Source: an uncultured Clostridia bacterium
GTDB taxonomy: Bacteria > Bacillota > Clostridia > Christensenellales > Borkfalkiaceae
Reading direction: 5' to 3'
Assembly: GCA_930989535.1 (NCBI GenBank)
Contig: CAKNLK010000004.1
Location: 1 to 64,000 of the forward strand
DNA: 64,000 nt
Under the pieces are notes generated by a model. It saw only the letters and a list, made by a program, of their open reading frames with translations. It had not been told where the DNA came from and did no database searches. Position numbers and translations under genes: made by a program. Each line of letters starts with the position of its first letter. Within the stretch, counting starts at the first letter, position 1. This document shows, piece by piece, positions 8,398 through 15,907 of this stretch.

Positions 8398-9117
8398 ATG
8401 GATAAACTCACACCGAAATACAAGAGAATCATTTTAAAGCTGTCGGGCGAGGCGCTCGCGGGCGATAAGGGCTTCGGCCTGGACGAAAAAATTATTGCGG
8501 GCGTGGTAGACCAGCTCGTCCGCGCGCACGAAATGGGCGTGGAAATCGGCATCGTTTTGGGCGGCGGCAACTTCTGGCGGGGGCGCCAGGGCACCAATAT
8601 GGACAGGACGACTGCCGACCATATGGGCATGCTCGCCACCGTCATCAATTCGCTCGCTATGCAGGACGCCATCGAACAGCGCGGCGTGCCCGTGCGGGTG
8701 CAGACGGCGCTGAACATGATCAGCGTCGCCGAGCCGTTCATCCTGCGCAAGGCGCTGCGGCATTTCGAACTGGGCAGGATCGTCATCTTCGCCTGCGGCA
8801 CGGGCAACCCGTACTGCTCGACGGATACGGGCGCGGCGCTTCGCGCGTGCGAAACGAACGCGGACATTCTCCTGCTCGCGAAAAACGTAGACGGCATCTA
8901 CGACAGCGATCCGAAAACCAATCCGAAAGCGAAAAAGATCGACAAAATCACGCACATGGAGGTCATCAACCGCGGCTTAAAAGCGATGGATACGACGGCA
9001 ATCACCATGTGCATGGATAACGACGTCCCCGTGCTCGCCTTTGCCCTCTCCGAAAAGGACGCCATCGTGCGCGCCATCTGCGGCGAAGAGACGGGCACCA
9101 TTATCACCACCGAGTAG
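8398..9117 (+). CDS. pyrH: UMP kinase
   Basis: A 239-aa amino-acid-kinase-fold enzyme phosphorylating UMP to UDP. Motifs: RIILKLSGEAL (phosphate loop), GIVLGGGNFWRG, TADHMGMLATVINSLAMQD, FACGTGNPYCSTDTGAALRA and LLAKNVDGIYDSDPK. Full length and intact. It sits between tsf and frr, the usual bacterial order rpsB-tsf-pyrH-frr, but is separated from both by a terminator on one side and about 630 bp of repeats on the other. A perfect 10-bp hairpin at 9191-9213 downstream may end transcription. Confidence 0.98.
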   Translation: MDKLTPKYKRIILKLSGEALAGDKGFGLDEKIIAGVVDQLVRAHEMGVEIGIVLGGGNFWRGRQGTNMDRTTADHMGMLATVINSLAMQDAIEQRGVPVRVQTALNMISVAEPFILRKALRHFELGRIVIFACGTGNPYCSTDTGAALRACETNADILLLAKNVDGIYDSDPKTNPKAKKIDKITHMEVINRGLKAMDTTAITMCMDNDVPVLAFALSEKDAIVRAICGEETGTIITTE

Positions 9118-9250
9118 TCGGTATCGAATCTGTGCAAAATAAGAGCGGTATTGCGTGTCAGGCACGCGTATGAAGGGCGGGGCGCCCCGCCTGCGCGGCT
9201 TTCAGCCGCGCAGAGTATTGCCCGCTTCCGCCTCGGCTCCGCCGCCTTGT

Positions 9251-9286
9251 TCACGAAAATCTCACTTCGCTGCGATTTTCCGTGAG
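9251..9286 (+). repeat. Orphan element-type terminal hairpin
   Basis: TCACGAAAATC.../...GATTTTCCGTGA inverted repeat, the same outer sequence as the 3' hairpins of the intergenic element family, with no recognisable element body to its left. Probably the remnant of another copy. The left part of this intergenic gap (9118-9250) otherwise holds only GC-rich hairpins. Confidence 0.6.
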
Positions 9287-9317
9287 AATATGGTTTAAGA
9301 TTTATAAAAAAATGAAA

Positions 9318-9539
9318 TGCGCGTTTGAGAACCGCGCTTCTCAAAAAGCGCCCCCAAGCAGCCGCATACATACGGCTTAAGGGAAGAGGGTGAATTTGCG
9401 CCCATAAATAATAAGAGTGCTCTGAAAAAGGGCGCAAAGAGGGAGAAAACGCCGCAGAAAACGCGAAAGCGTTTGAACGGCGGTGTCGCCCTCAAATCGG
9501 ACGAAATCATTTTGTCAGCTCAAAATGATTTCGCCGAGA
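9318..9539 (+). repeat. Structured RNA-like intergenic element, copy B1
   Basis: P1 stem TTGAGAA/TTCTCAA with loop CCGCGC (9321-9350); P2 GCCG/CGGC with loop CATACATA; GAGGGTGAAT; P3 perfect 9-bp stem TTTGCGCCC/GGGCGCAAA (9395-9403 with 9430-9438); P4 (9439-9493) nearly identical to copies D and G; 3' hairpin with loop TCAGCT in an A/T-rich stem (9497-9539). TATAAA precedes it. In tandem with B2. Confidence 0.85.
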
Positions 9540-9548
9540 GTCAATAAT

Positions 9549-9723
9549 TACTCGCGCAAGCAAAACCACGCTTTTGCGCCGCGCAACTCAATTTGCGCAT
9601 AAGCGCCTCAGCGGGTGAATGCGGTGCGCGTATAAGCGGTGGGCTTTTAAAAAGCGCGCCGCAGAGGGCAGAGCCCTTGAATCACGAAAATTTGTTTTTG
9701 CCGCTAAAAAACAAATTTTGTGA
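9549..9723 (+). repeat. Structured RNA-like intergenic element, copy B2
   Basis: P1 with loop CCACGC; P3 GCGGTGCGC/GCGCGCCGC (one G-T pair); short P4 GAGGGCAGAGCCCT; 3' hairpin 9682-9723 with a fully A/T stem around loop GCCGCT. It ends 22 nt before the frr start, directly upstream of its AGGAGG site, so it lies in the frr leader if transcription reads through. Confidence 0.82.
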
Positions 9724-9745
9724 AAATTATTAGGAGGAAAAAACC

Positions 9746-10318
9746 ATGGTTGACAACGAGAAAGTAGACGAATTGATGCTCACGATGGAGGAGAAGCTGG
9801 AAAAGACGGCGAGCGTCCTGCGCGAAGAATTTTCGAATATCCGCGCGGGCAGGGCGAATCCGCACGTTCTGGATAAAATTCAGGTGGATTATTACGGCAC
9901 CATGACGCCCGTCAACCAAGTGGGCAACATTTCCGTCGCCGACGCGAAGTGCCTTGTAATCAGCCCTTGGGACGCGAGCCTTTTAAAGGGCATCGAAAAG
10001 GCGATTTTGCAGTCGAACATCGGGCTCACGCCCACCAACGACGGCAAGGTCATCCGCCTCATCTTCCCCGATTTGACGGAGGAGCGCCGCAGGGAGCTCG
10101 CCAAACAGATTAAGGCTCTCTCCGAGGATGCGAAGGTCGCCGCGCGCAACATCCGCCGCGACGCGATGGACGCGCTCAAAAAGATGAAGAACAACAAGGA
10201 AATTTCCGAAGACGAGTGCGCGGCTCTTGAAAAGGAAGTCGAAAAGACTCTTGCCAAGAGCATGGAGCAAATCGACAAGCACACCGCCGATAAAGAAAAA
10301 GAAATCATGTCTGTGTAA
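9746..10318 (+). CDS. frr: Ribosome recycling factor
   Basis: A 190-aa protein that with EF-G splits post-termination ribosomes. Motifs: LREEFSNIRAGRANPHVLDKIQVDYYGTMTPVNQVGNIS at the N-terminus, RLIFPDLTEERRRELAKQIK in the hinge, and a C-terminal three-helix bundle ending MEQIDKHTADKEKEIM. Length matches the family. TAGGAGGAAAA precedes the ATG. It starts the frr-uppS-cdsA group; uppS follows 15 nt later. No conventional promoter is visible between element B2 and the gene. Confidence 0.97.
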   Translation: MVDNEKVDELMLTMEEKLEKTASVLREEFSNIRAGRANPHVLDKIQVDYYGTMTPVNQVGNISVADAKCLVISPWDASLLKGIEKAILQSNIGLTPTNDGKVIRLIFPDLTEERRRELAKQIKALSEDAKVAARNIRRDAMDALKKMKNNKEISEDECAALEKEVEKTLAKSMEQIDKHTADKEKEIMSV

Positions 10319-10333
10319 AGGTTTGTAGGCTGC

Positions 10334-11029
10334 ATGAAGAGGATTAAATTGCCGGCGCATATCGCCATCATCATGGACGGAAACGGCCGCTGGGCGAAGC
10401 GCCGCTTCCGCCCGCGCGCCTACGGCCATCGCATGGGCGTGCAGAACATGTTCAAAATTTGCGGGCACGCCTTCAATTTGGGCGTGCGCATCGTCACGGT
10501 TTTCGCGCTCTCGGCGGAAAATCTTTCCCGCCCCAAGGAGGAGGTCGACGAGCTGTTCGAGCTGTTCCGCTCCTACTTTTCCAAAAAGAAAGAGCGCATG
10601 TACGAGCTGAACGTCAAAATCTGCGTGCTGGGCGATATCTCCGTGCTCCCCGCCGATATTCAGGAGAGCATCGGGGAAATCGAGCGCGCCACCGCGCATC
10701 TGACGAGCGGGCTTTTGAACATCTGCGTCAACTACGGCGCGCGGCAGGAGGTCGTGCGCGCGGTCAATAAGGCGGTGGCGCTGGGCAGGTTCGTCGACGA
10801 AAACAGTTTGGAAAGCCTGTTCTATACGGGCGGGCTGCCCGATCCTGACCTCATCATCCGCACGGGCGGGGAAATTCGGCTCTCCAATTTTCTGCTGTAC
10901 CAGGCGGCCTATTCCGAGCTCTACTTTTCGGGCAAGATGTGGCCGGAGTTTTCCAAGCGCGATTTAGAGAAGGCGATTGAAAACTATTCCGCGCGCGACA
11001 GGCGCTACGGCAACGTGAGGGAGGAATGA
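10334..11029 (+). CDS. uppS: Isoprenyl transferase (undecaprenyl diphosphate synthase)
   Basis: A 231-aa cis-prenyltransferase making the C55 lipid carrier for cell-wall precursors. The N-terminal motif HIAIIMDGNGRWAKRR includes the catalytic Asp. Further motifs: GHRMGVQNM, TVFALSAENLSRP, LNICVNYGARQEVVRAV and the C-terminal PDPDLIIRTGGEIRLSNFLLYQAAYSELYF. All five conserved regions are present. cdsA starts 4 nt after its stop, so the genes are co-transcribed. Confidence 0.96.
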   Translation: MKRIKLPAHIAIIMDGNGRWAKRRFRPRAYGHRMGVQNMFKICGHAFNLGVRIVTVFALSAENLSRPKEEVDELFELFRSYFSKKKERMYELNVKICVLGDISVLPADIQESIGEIERATAHLTSGLLNICVNYGARQEVVRAVNKAVALGRFVDENSLESLFYTGGLPDPDLIIRTGGEIRLSNFLLYQAAYSELYFSGKMWPEFSKRDLEKAIENYSARDRRYGNVREE

Positions 11030-11033
11030 GACG

Positions 11034-11972
11034 ATGCTGAAGCGAATCATTTCCGGCGCCGTTTACGTCGCCGTCGTTGTCGGTTTCTTTTGCCTGCGCT
11101 TGGTCGACAAGCAGCTGTTCGGCATCCTCATCTACGCCTTTTCCCTCATAGGCACCTATGAGATGGTGCACGCCTTTTCCGCAAAGCGCGTTTTGGAGAA
11201 CGGGAAGGACGAGGTTCCCGATTTGTCTTTCGATTTTCTGCCGAATCACGGCGCCGAGCAGGGTACCGACATGGCGCTTGCACTTTCGCAGAAGATAGCC
11301 GTTTATGTATATGCGCTCCTGTTTACGCCTGCATACTATATCATCGAATGGCTGTGGCCCGGCCACGGCTACCGCGGCATGCTCATCGCAACGTTCGTGC
11401 TGGGTTTGGCCCTCCTGTGCCTGCTGGTATTCGACCACAGGAACACGAATCTGAAGAATACGGGAGCATCGATGCTGTGCGGTTTCTACCCCACGGCGAT
11501 GCTCTCGACGATGATTTTGGCAAACTCTTTCAAGGACGCGTCTGCGCTGGCGCTCCTGCTCATCTTCGTGATTTCCCCGGTCGCGGATACTTTTGCGTTT
11601 TTCGTGGGCAGTATCTTCGGCGGCAAAAAACTATGCCCGTCCATCAGCCCGAAAAAGACGATTGCGGGCGCCGTCGGCGGAGTAGTGTTCGGCACGGGCG
11701 CGAGCGTTCTGATGTACAGCCTGTACACCCTCGCCACCGGGTACGAATATGCGGGACTCGGCAATCCTTGGGTGATGTTCGTCATCGTCGGGCTCATCAC
11801 GTCTGTCATGACGGTGTTCGGCGATCTGGTGGAGAGCGTCATCAAGCGGCATTTGGGCATCAAGGACATGGGCAAGATTATGCCCGGCCACGGCGGGATA
11901 CTCGACCGCATCGACGGCACGCTGTTTGCGAGCACTTTCGTGTATATCGCGTTCGTGCTGTTCATCGTATAA
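11034..11972 (+). CDS. cdsA: Phosphatidate cytidylyltransferase
   Basis: A 312-aa integral membrane enzyme making CDP-diacylglycerol for phospholipid synthesis. About eight hydrophobic segments. The C-terminal signature is clear: SPKKTIAGAVGGVVFG, then GDLVESVIKRHLGIKDMGKIMPGHGGILDRIDG, with the Asp residues that bind metal. The order frr-uppS-cdsA-dxr-rseP is the widely conserved bacterial cluster. A strong terminator hairpin follows. Confidence 0.95.
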   Translation: MLKRIISGAVYVAVVVGFFCLRLVDKQLFGILIYAFSLIGTYEMVHAFSAKRVLENGKDEVPDLSFDFLPNHGAEQGTDMALALSQKIAVYVYALLFTPAYYIIEWLWPGHGYRGMLIATFVLGLALLCLLVFDHRNTNLKNTGASMLCGFYPTAMLSTMILANSFKDASALALLLIFVISPVADTFAFFVGSIFGGKKLCPSISPKKTIAGAVGGVVFGTGASVLMYSLYTLATGYEYAGLGNPWVMFVIVGLITSVMTVFGDLVESVIKRHLGIKDMGKIMPGHGGILDRIDGTLFASTFVYIAFVLFIV

Positions 11973-12004
11973 AACGGAATTTCCGGCGGCTTGCCGCCGC
12001 GCAA

Positions 12005-12033
12005 AAAAATGCAAGGCGCTGCCTTGCATTTTT
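12005..12033 (+). terminator. Terminator-like hairpin between cdsA and dxr
   Basis: Perfect 13-bp stem AAAAATGCAAGGC/GCCTTGCATTTTT with loop GCT, ending in TTTTT, 32 nt after cdsA. It would end or attenuate transcription inside what is usually one operon. Confidence 0.8.
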
Positions 12034-12070
12034 GCCTATGTTCGGGCATATATCTATTCGAGGGAAACGC

Positions 12071-13216
12071 ATGAAAAAAATTGCACTCATCGGCAGTACG
12101 GGCTCTATCGGCAGGCAGGTCGTCAACGTCGCCCTGCGCTATCCCGAGCGCTTTCAGATCGTCGCCATGGCGGCCAACTCCAACGCGCCGCTGTTTTCCG
12201 AACAAATCGCGCGCCTGCGCCCCGCTTTTGCCGTTTTAAGGCAGGAAAGCGCCGCCCGCACTCTCCCGCCCGCCCCGCAGGGCACGCGCCTTGCGGCGGG
12301 GGAGGAGGCGTTTGAGGAGGCGTGCGCCTTTGCGGATGCGGACATCGTATTCGTCGCCGTATCCGGCTTTGCGGGGCTGAAAGCATCCCTGTTGGCGCTC
12401 GGCGCGGGCAGGGATATCGCGCTCGCCAACAAGGAGAGCCTCGTCGTCGGCGGTGATTTGGTTTTGCGGAAAGCGGAGGAGAAGGGCGCGAAGATTCTGC
12501 CCGTCGATTCCGAGCATTCGGCGATCTGGCAGTGCCTGCATTTCGATTGCGCCGCTAAGTATCGCCGCATCCTGCTCACCGCCAGCGGCGGGGCACTGCG
12601 TGACGTTCCGCTCCAAAAACTGGAGAAAATGACCGCCAAAGAGGCGCTCGCCCACCCGAATTGGGACATGGGCGCAAAGATTACCGTCGACTGCGCCACC
12701 ATGCTCAACAAGGGGTTCGAGGTCATCGAGGCGATGCACCTGTACGGCGCGCCGCCGGAAAAAATTGAGGTGCTCGTGCACCGCGAGAGCATCGTACATT
12801 CGATGGTGGAGTTTGAAGACGGCGCCGTGCTCGCGCAGATGGGCGTGCCGTCGATGGAACTGCCCATTCAGCTCGCGCTCACTTACCCCGAGCGCATCTC
12901 GTGCAAACTGCCGCCCGTCGATTTTGTAAAGCTCGGCGCCCTGCACTTTGAGGCGGTGAACCAAGAGCGGTATCCCTGCTTTTCGCTCGCGCTCGAATGT
13001 GCCCAAAAAGGGGGTACGTACCCGTGCATTTTGAACGCCGCGGGCGAAATTGCCGTTTCCGCTTTCTTGAAAGGGCAAATAAAATACACGCAAATCGCGG
13101 ATATTATAGAGGGTACGCTCTCCGCATCCCTGCGGGGAACAGCTGGCAGCTACGCCGAATTGGAGGAATGCGACCTCGCCGCCCGCGCGCGGGCGCAGGC
13201 GCTGCTGCCGCAATAA
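12071..13216 (+). CDS. dxr: 1-deoxy-D-xylulose-5-phosphate reductoisomerase
   Basis: A 381-aa NADPH-dependent enzyme, second step of the MEP isoprenoid pathway. NADPH motif IALIGSTGSIGRQ at the N-terminus; ALANKESLVVGG; catalytic region LPVDSEHSAIWQC; LTASGGALRD; KEALAHPNWDMGAKITVDCATMLNKGFEVIEA; and HRESIVHSMVEFEDGAV. Start chosen at 12071 because the Rossmann motif begins there. It supplies precursors used by uppS two genes upstream. Confidence 0.96.
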   Translation: MKKIALIGSTGSIGRQVVNVALRYPERFQIVAMAANSNAPLFSEQIARLRPAFAVLRQESAARTLPPAPQGTRLAAGEEAFEEACAFADADIVFVAVSGFAGLKASLLALGAGRDIALANKESLVVGGDLVLRKAEEKGAKILPVDSEHSAIWQCLHFDCAAKYRRILLTASGGALRDVPLQKLEKMTAKEALAHPNWDMGAKITVDCATMLNKGFEVIEAMHLYGAPPEKIEVLVHRESIVHSMVEFEDGAVLAQMGVPSMELPIQLALTYPERISCKLPPVDFVKLGALHFEAVNQERYPCFSLALECAQKGGTYPCILNAAGEIAVSAFLKGQIKYTQIADIIEGTLSASLRGTAGSYAELEECDLAARARAQALLPQ

Positions 13217-13241
13217 GAAAAAGCCGAAAAGGGGAAGGCGC

Positions 13242-14390
13242 ATGGCCGCAAATTTGCTCTCCTTCGCGGGCGTAATGAGTACGATCGGCTCGGTGTGTTT
13301 GGCGATTCTGATACTTCTCGCCATGATTACCGTGCACGAATTCGGGCACTACGTCGCGGGGAAAATCTTCAAATTCAAGATAAACGAATTCGCCATCGGC
13401 TTCGGGCCGAAGCTGTTCAAACACACCAAAAAGAACGGCGAAGTGTTTTCTGTCCGTCTCCTGCCGCTCGGAGGCTTTTGCGCGTTCGAGGGGGAGGACG
13501 ACGACAACCCGCACCCCGACGCGTTCAACAACAAAAAGCCGTGGCAGCGCATCATCGTGCTGTTTGCGGGCGCGTTCATGAACTATCTTTTGGCGCTTTT
13601 GCTCATCATCATCTCCTTTTTCGCCTGCGGGCAGCTGCTTTTAATGACCTACCGCGTCGATACCGCCGACACGACGTACAACGACCATATCGCCGTCAAC
13701 GGGCTTTCCTTCCACGACGAAGACGTCATCATCAAGTGCGAGGGGAAAAACATCTACCTCACCACCGACTTAATGTCCGCGCTCGAAGGGCGGCAGGAGG
13801 GGGACAAGGTGCAGTTCACCGTGTCGCGCAAAACGCAGGAGGGGCGGCAGGTCATGGATATTTCCGTCATTCTGCGCTCCGACGCCGATTTTGAAAACCT
13901 GACGGATACCAACGCCCTCTGGCGGTGCATCGGCATACAGCAGAAGTTCGCGGAGGACGGGGAGAGCTATACCTGGATGGTCGCCTCGGCGGCTTACAAG
14001 GGGTTCGGTTTTTTTGAAACGATTGGCCGCTCTTTCGTCTATTCCTTCCAAATCGGCGGCACAATTTTTAAAGTTTTGGGGCAGCTGTTTACGGGCGGGC
14101 TGGGGCTTTCCGCCTTCGGCGGGCCGATTACGACGATTCGGTTGACCAGCGAAATTGCCTCGCGCGGTTTGCAGTCGTTTTTGGAGATTGCGGCGTATAT
14201 CGGCGTCAATTTGGCGGTGTTCAACCTGTTGCCCATCCCTGCGCTCGACGGCTCAAAAATCGTATTTACCGTCATCGAATGGATTCGCGGCAAGCCAATC
14301 AACCGCAAGGTGGAGGCTGTTATTCACGCGGTTGGCTTTGTGCTGCTCATCGGGTTTGCTATCCTGGTGGATTTGTTGCAGCTGTTTTAA
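13242..14390 (+). CDS. rseP: RIP metalloprotease RseP/RasP
   Basis: A 382-aa site-2 protease of the membrane. Zinc motif HEFGH (with VHEFGHYVAGKIFKFKINEFAIGFGPKLF) in the first membrane segment and the second metal motif LLPIPALDGSKIV in the C-terminal segment. One PDZ domain lies between (about residues 130-200). It cleaves anti-sigma factors or remnant signal peptides in related bacteria. The unlinked RsgI-like anti-sigma factor at about 30 kb is a plausible client, but that is inference. Follows dxr by 25 nt. Confidence 0.94.
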   Translation: MAANLLSFAGVMSTIGSVCLAILILLAMITVHEFGHYVAGKIFKFKINEFAIGFGPKLFKHTKKNGEVFSVRLLPLGGFCAFEGEDDDNPHPDAFNNKKPWQRIIVLFAGAFMNYLLALLLIIISFFACGQLLLMTYRVDTADTTYNDHIAVNGLSFHDEDVIIKCEGKNIYLTTDLMSALEGRQEGDKVQFTVSRKTQEGRQVMDISVILRSDADFENLTDTNALWRCIGIQQKFAEDGESYTWMVASAAYKGFGFFETIGRSFVYSFQIGGTIFKVLGQLFTGGLGLSAFGGPITTIRLTSEIASRGLQSFLEIAAYIGVNLAVFNLLPIPALDGSKIVFTVIEWIRGKPINRKVEAVIHAVGFVLLIGFAILVDLLQLF

Positions 14391-14396
14391 GGGGGG

Positions 14397-14687
14397 TCAC
14401 GAAAATCTCGGCGAGCTGTCGCCTGCAGTCTAACGCAGTCAATTTTGCGAAGCGACCGCTTGCGGGCATTTATGCAAAATTGACAAAGTTGTGCGACAGT
14501 CTGTCGCTTTTTCCGTGAGTTAAAGACAACCCGCCGTTCGGCATAAGCCGAGCGGCGGGATTTTCTCTCTTTGCGCGATTTTTAGGGGCACGCATATTAT
14601 AAAATCGCGCAAATTCACTCTTTCCGCGAAAGCCATTCGGCAAATAGGGGGAAAAAAGGCAAAAGCGTGGTTTTGCCTTTTTCGAGT
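14397..14687 (-). repeat. Structured RNA-like intergenic element, copy C
   Basis: Minus-strand copy beginning 6 nt after the rseP stop. P1 (14651-14687) has stem GAAAAAGGCAAAA and loop CCACGC. P3 is TTTGCGCGATTTT with its exact complement and a loop containing ATATGCGTGCCCC. P4 has stem CCCGCCG/CGGCGGG. The 3' hairpin is enlarged by about 75 nt: a nested stem-loop sits inside the normal TCACGAAA.../...TTTCCGTGA arms. ATTATA (14692-14697) is a minus-strand TATAAT box. Confidence 0.85.
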
Positions 14688-14699
14688 GATTATTATAAC

Positions 14700-14722
14700 G
14701 GTTTTGCTTGCGCGAGTAATTA
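14700..14722 (-). repeat. Fragment of a further element copy (5' end)
   Basis: Minus strand reads TAATTACTCGCGCAAGCAAA then ACCG: the normal 5' end of an element up to the P1 loop, after which copy C begins. This is a truncated copy abutting C. Confidence 0.55.
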
Positions 14723-14823
14723 AATCGAAAATTGTAAAAGCCGTAGGGTGCTGGTTTTATTGAAAGAGTAAAGTCGGCGTTACGGGGGTATGGGGTGGAA
14801 CACCCCATTTACAGCCGAAAAAA

Positions 14824-15210
14824 ATGTATACTATTTTCAAATCACTTTTTATAAAGGTGCGCGAAGTGGAAATTTACGAATATCTTTGGGATATTATGCA
14901 GTTGGAAAACAGCAGTATCCGGCAATTGTACGAAAAGACGGGTATTTCAAAAATAAAGCTCATTCATTTTTTTAAGTCCGACTATAAAAAGGGGAGCGAT
15001 ACGACCGAGGCGATCGCCGCGGCAATCGGTTTATCGAATCCCGAAATTCCGATTATGGAGCGTATCGCCGAATATTATTGCAACAAGCTGCACGCAATCC
15101 TCGGTTCGGCAGAGGAGACCTTCATCAAATACTATTGCGCATTGCCCGCACTCGAACAGAGATACCTGCGCATAATCGCGCGGGAAATTGTAAGCGAAGT
15201 CAAAAATTAA
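14824..15210 (+). CDS. Hypothetical protein, AT-rich
   Basis: A 128-aa protein I do not recognise. It is mostly helical and the segment SIRQLYEKTGISKIKLIHFF resembles a helix-turn-helix, so a small regulator is possible. The base composition is clearly AT-richer than the core genes, and it sits between repeat copies and an orphan toxin-like fragment, suggesting transfer. The ATG at 14824 has no good SD; the internal ATG at 14896 (MQLENSS) is an alternative start. Confidence 0.5.
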   Translation: MYTIFKSLFIKVREVEIYEYLWDIMQLENSSIRQLYEKTGISKIKLIHFFKSDYKKGSDTTEAIAAAIGLSNPEIPIMERIAEYYCNKLHAILGSAEETFIKYYCALPALEQRYLRIIAREIVSEVKN

Positions 15211-15288
15211 CGAGATAACAACGCGTAATTATGAGTAAATAGTTGGCATGAATTTTATGAAATTAATAAAAAACATGTTACAATAAAG

Positions 15289-15328
15289 CAAACGGACAAT
15301 TTTTTTTGAAATTGTCCGTTTGCTTTTT
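15289..15328 (+). terminator. Rho-independent terminator
   Basis: Perfect 15-bp stem GCAAACGGACAATTT with its complement, 5-nt loop, then TTTTT. It ends the AT-rich gene upstream. Confidence 0.9.
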
Positions 15329-15441
15329 GGATGGAGGTATGCTATAATTTGAGTATATTTGACGATATGCTATCTGGCTAATTAGCTTTTTTTATGCAGT
15401 TAAAAGAGGATGATTGGGTTTAGTGGATTGCAATTTCTAAT

Positions 15442-15881
15442 ATGTGGGAAGATGATTGTGATAAGTTGGACGGTTGTTACTTTATTAAAAGAAATATGCC
15501 GCCTTATCCGCAACATGCAAATTGTCGGTGTAGATTGGTAAAAATTTCTAAACCAATTCCATGGGAAACCGCTTTTGCACAAGGAGATAGAAGAAACTTT
15601 TCCGAGTATATTTTTAATCCGGCTAATAGTAAAGGCAAAACAGCAGTATTTTTAGCAATGGGGTATACCATTCAAGATAGTCAATTTTTACAAAATTTAT
15701 ATATTGAACAGGGATTGCGCAAATATTGTGATGGAAATTATCGGTTTGTAGGGGTTTCAAATTATGTGGTCAAAATTGAAATTTTGATAGAATTACCGAC
15801 AATATCAGGAACCAATAAAGTTATTAAAAGCGGATTGAGTTTATTACCGAACGATTGTTTCGCGCAAAATAAAAAAAGCGG
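15442..15881 (+). pseudogene. C-terminal remnant: phage head-morphogenesis/toxin-like protein
   Basis: The frame opens at 15442. Residues 18-32 (MPPYPQHANCRCRLV) match the Cys/His C-terminal motif of Mu gpF/SPP1 gp7-like head morphogenesis proteins. The rest (EYIFNPANSKGKTAVFLAMGY...) resembles the DUF6883 domain of polymorphic toxins. The N-terminal part of such proteins is absent, and no stop occurs before the terminator at 15882; the frame runs on to 16086 antisense to the ABC-F gene. An extended -10 (TGCTATAAT, 15339-15347) lies upstream. Most likely a decayed, AT-rich acquired fragment. Confidence 0.5.
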
Positions 15882-15907
15882 AGCCGAACAGTGCTGTTCG
15901 GCTTTTT
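15882..15907. terminator. Bidirectional terminator
   Basis: Stem AGCCGAACAG/CTGTTCGGCT followed by TTTTT on the plus strand. On the minus strand the same stem is followed by CCGCTTTTTTT, directly after the ABC-F stop codon. Confidence 0.85.
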
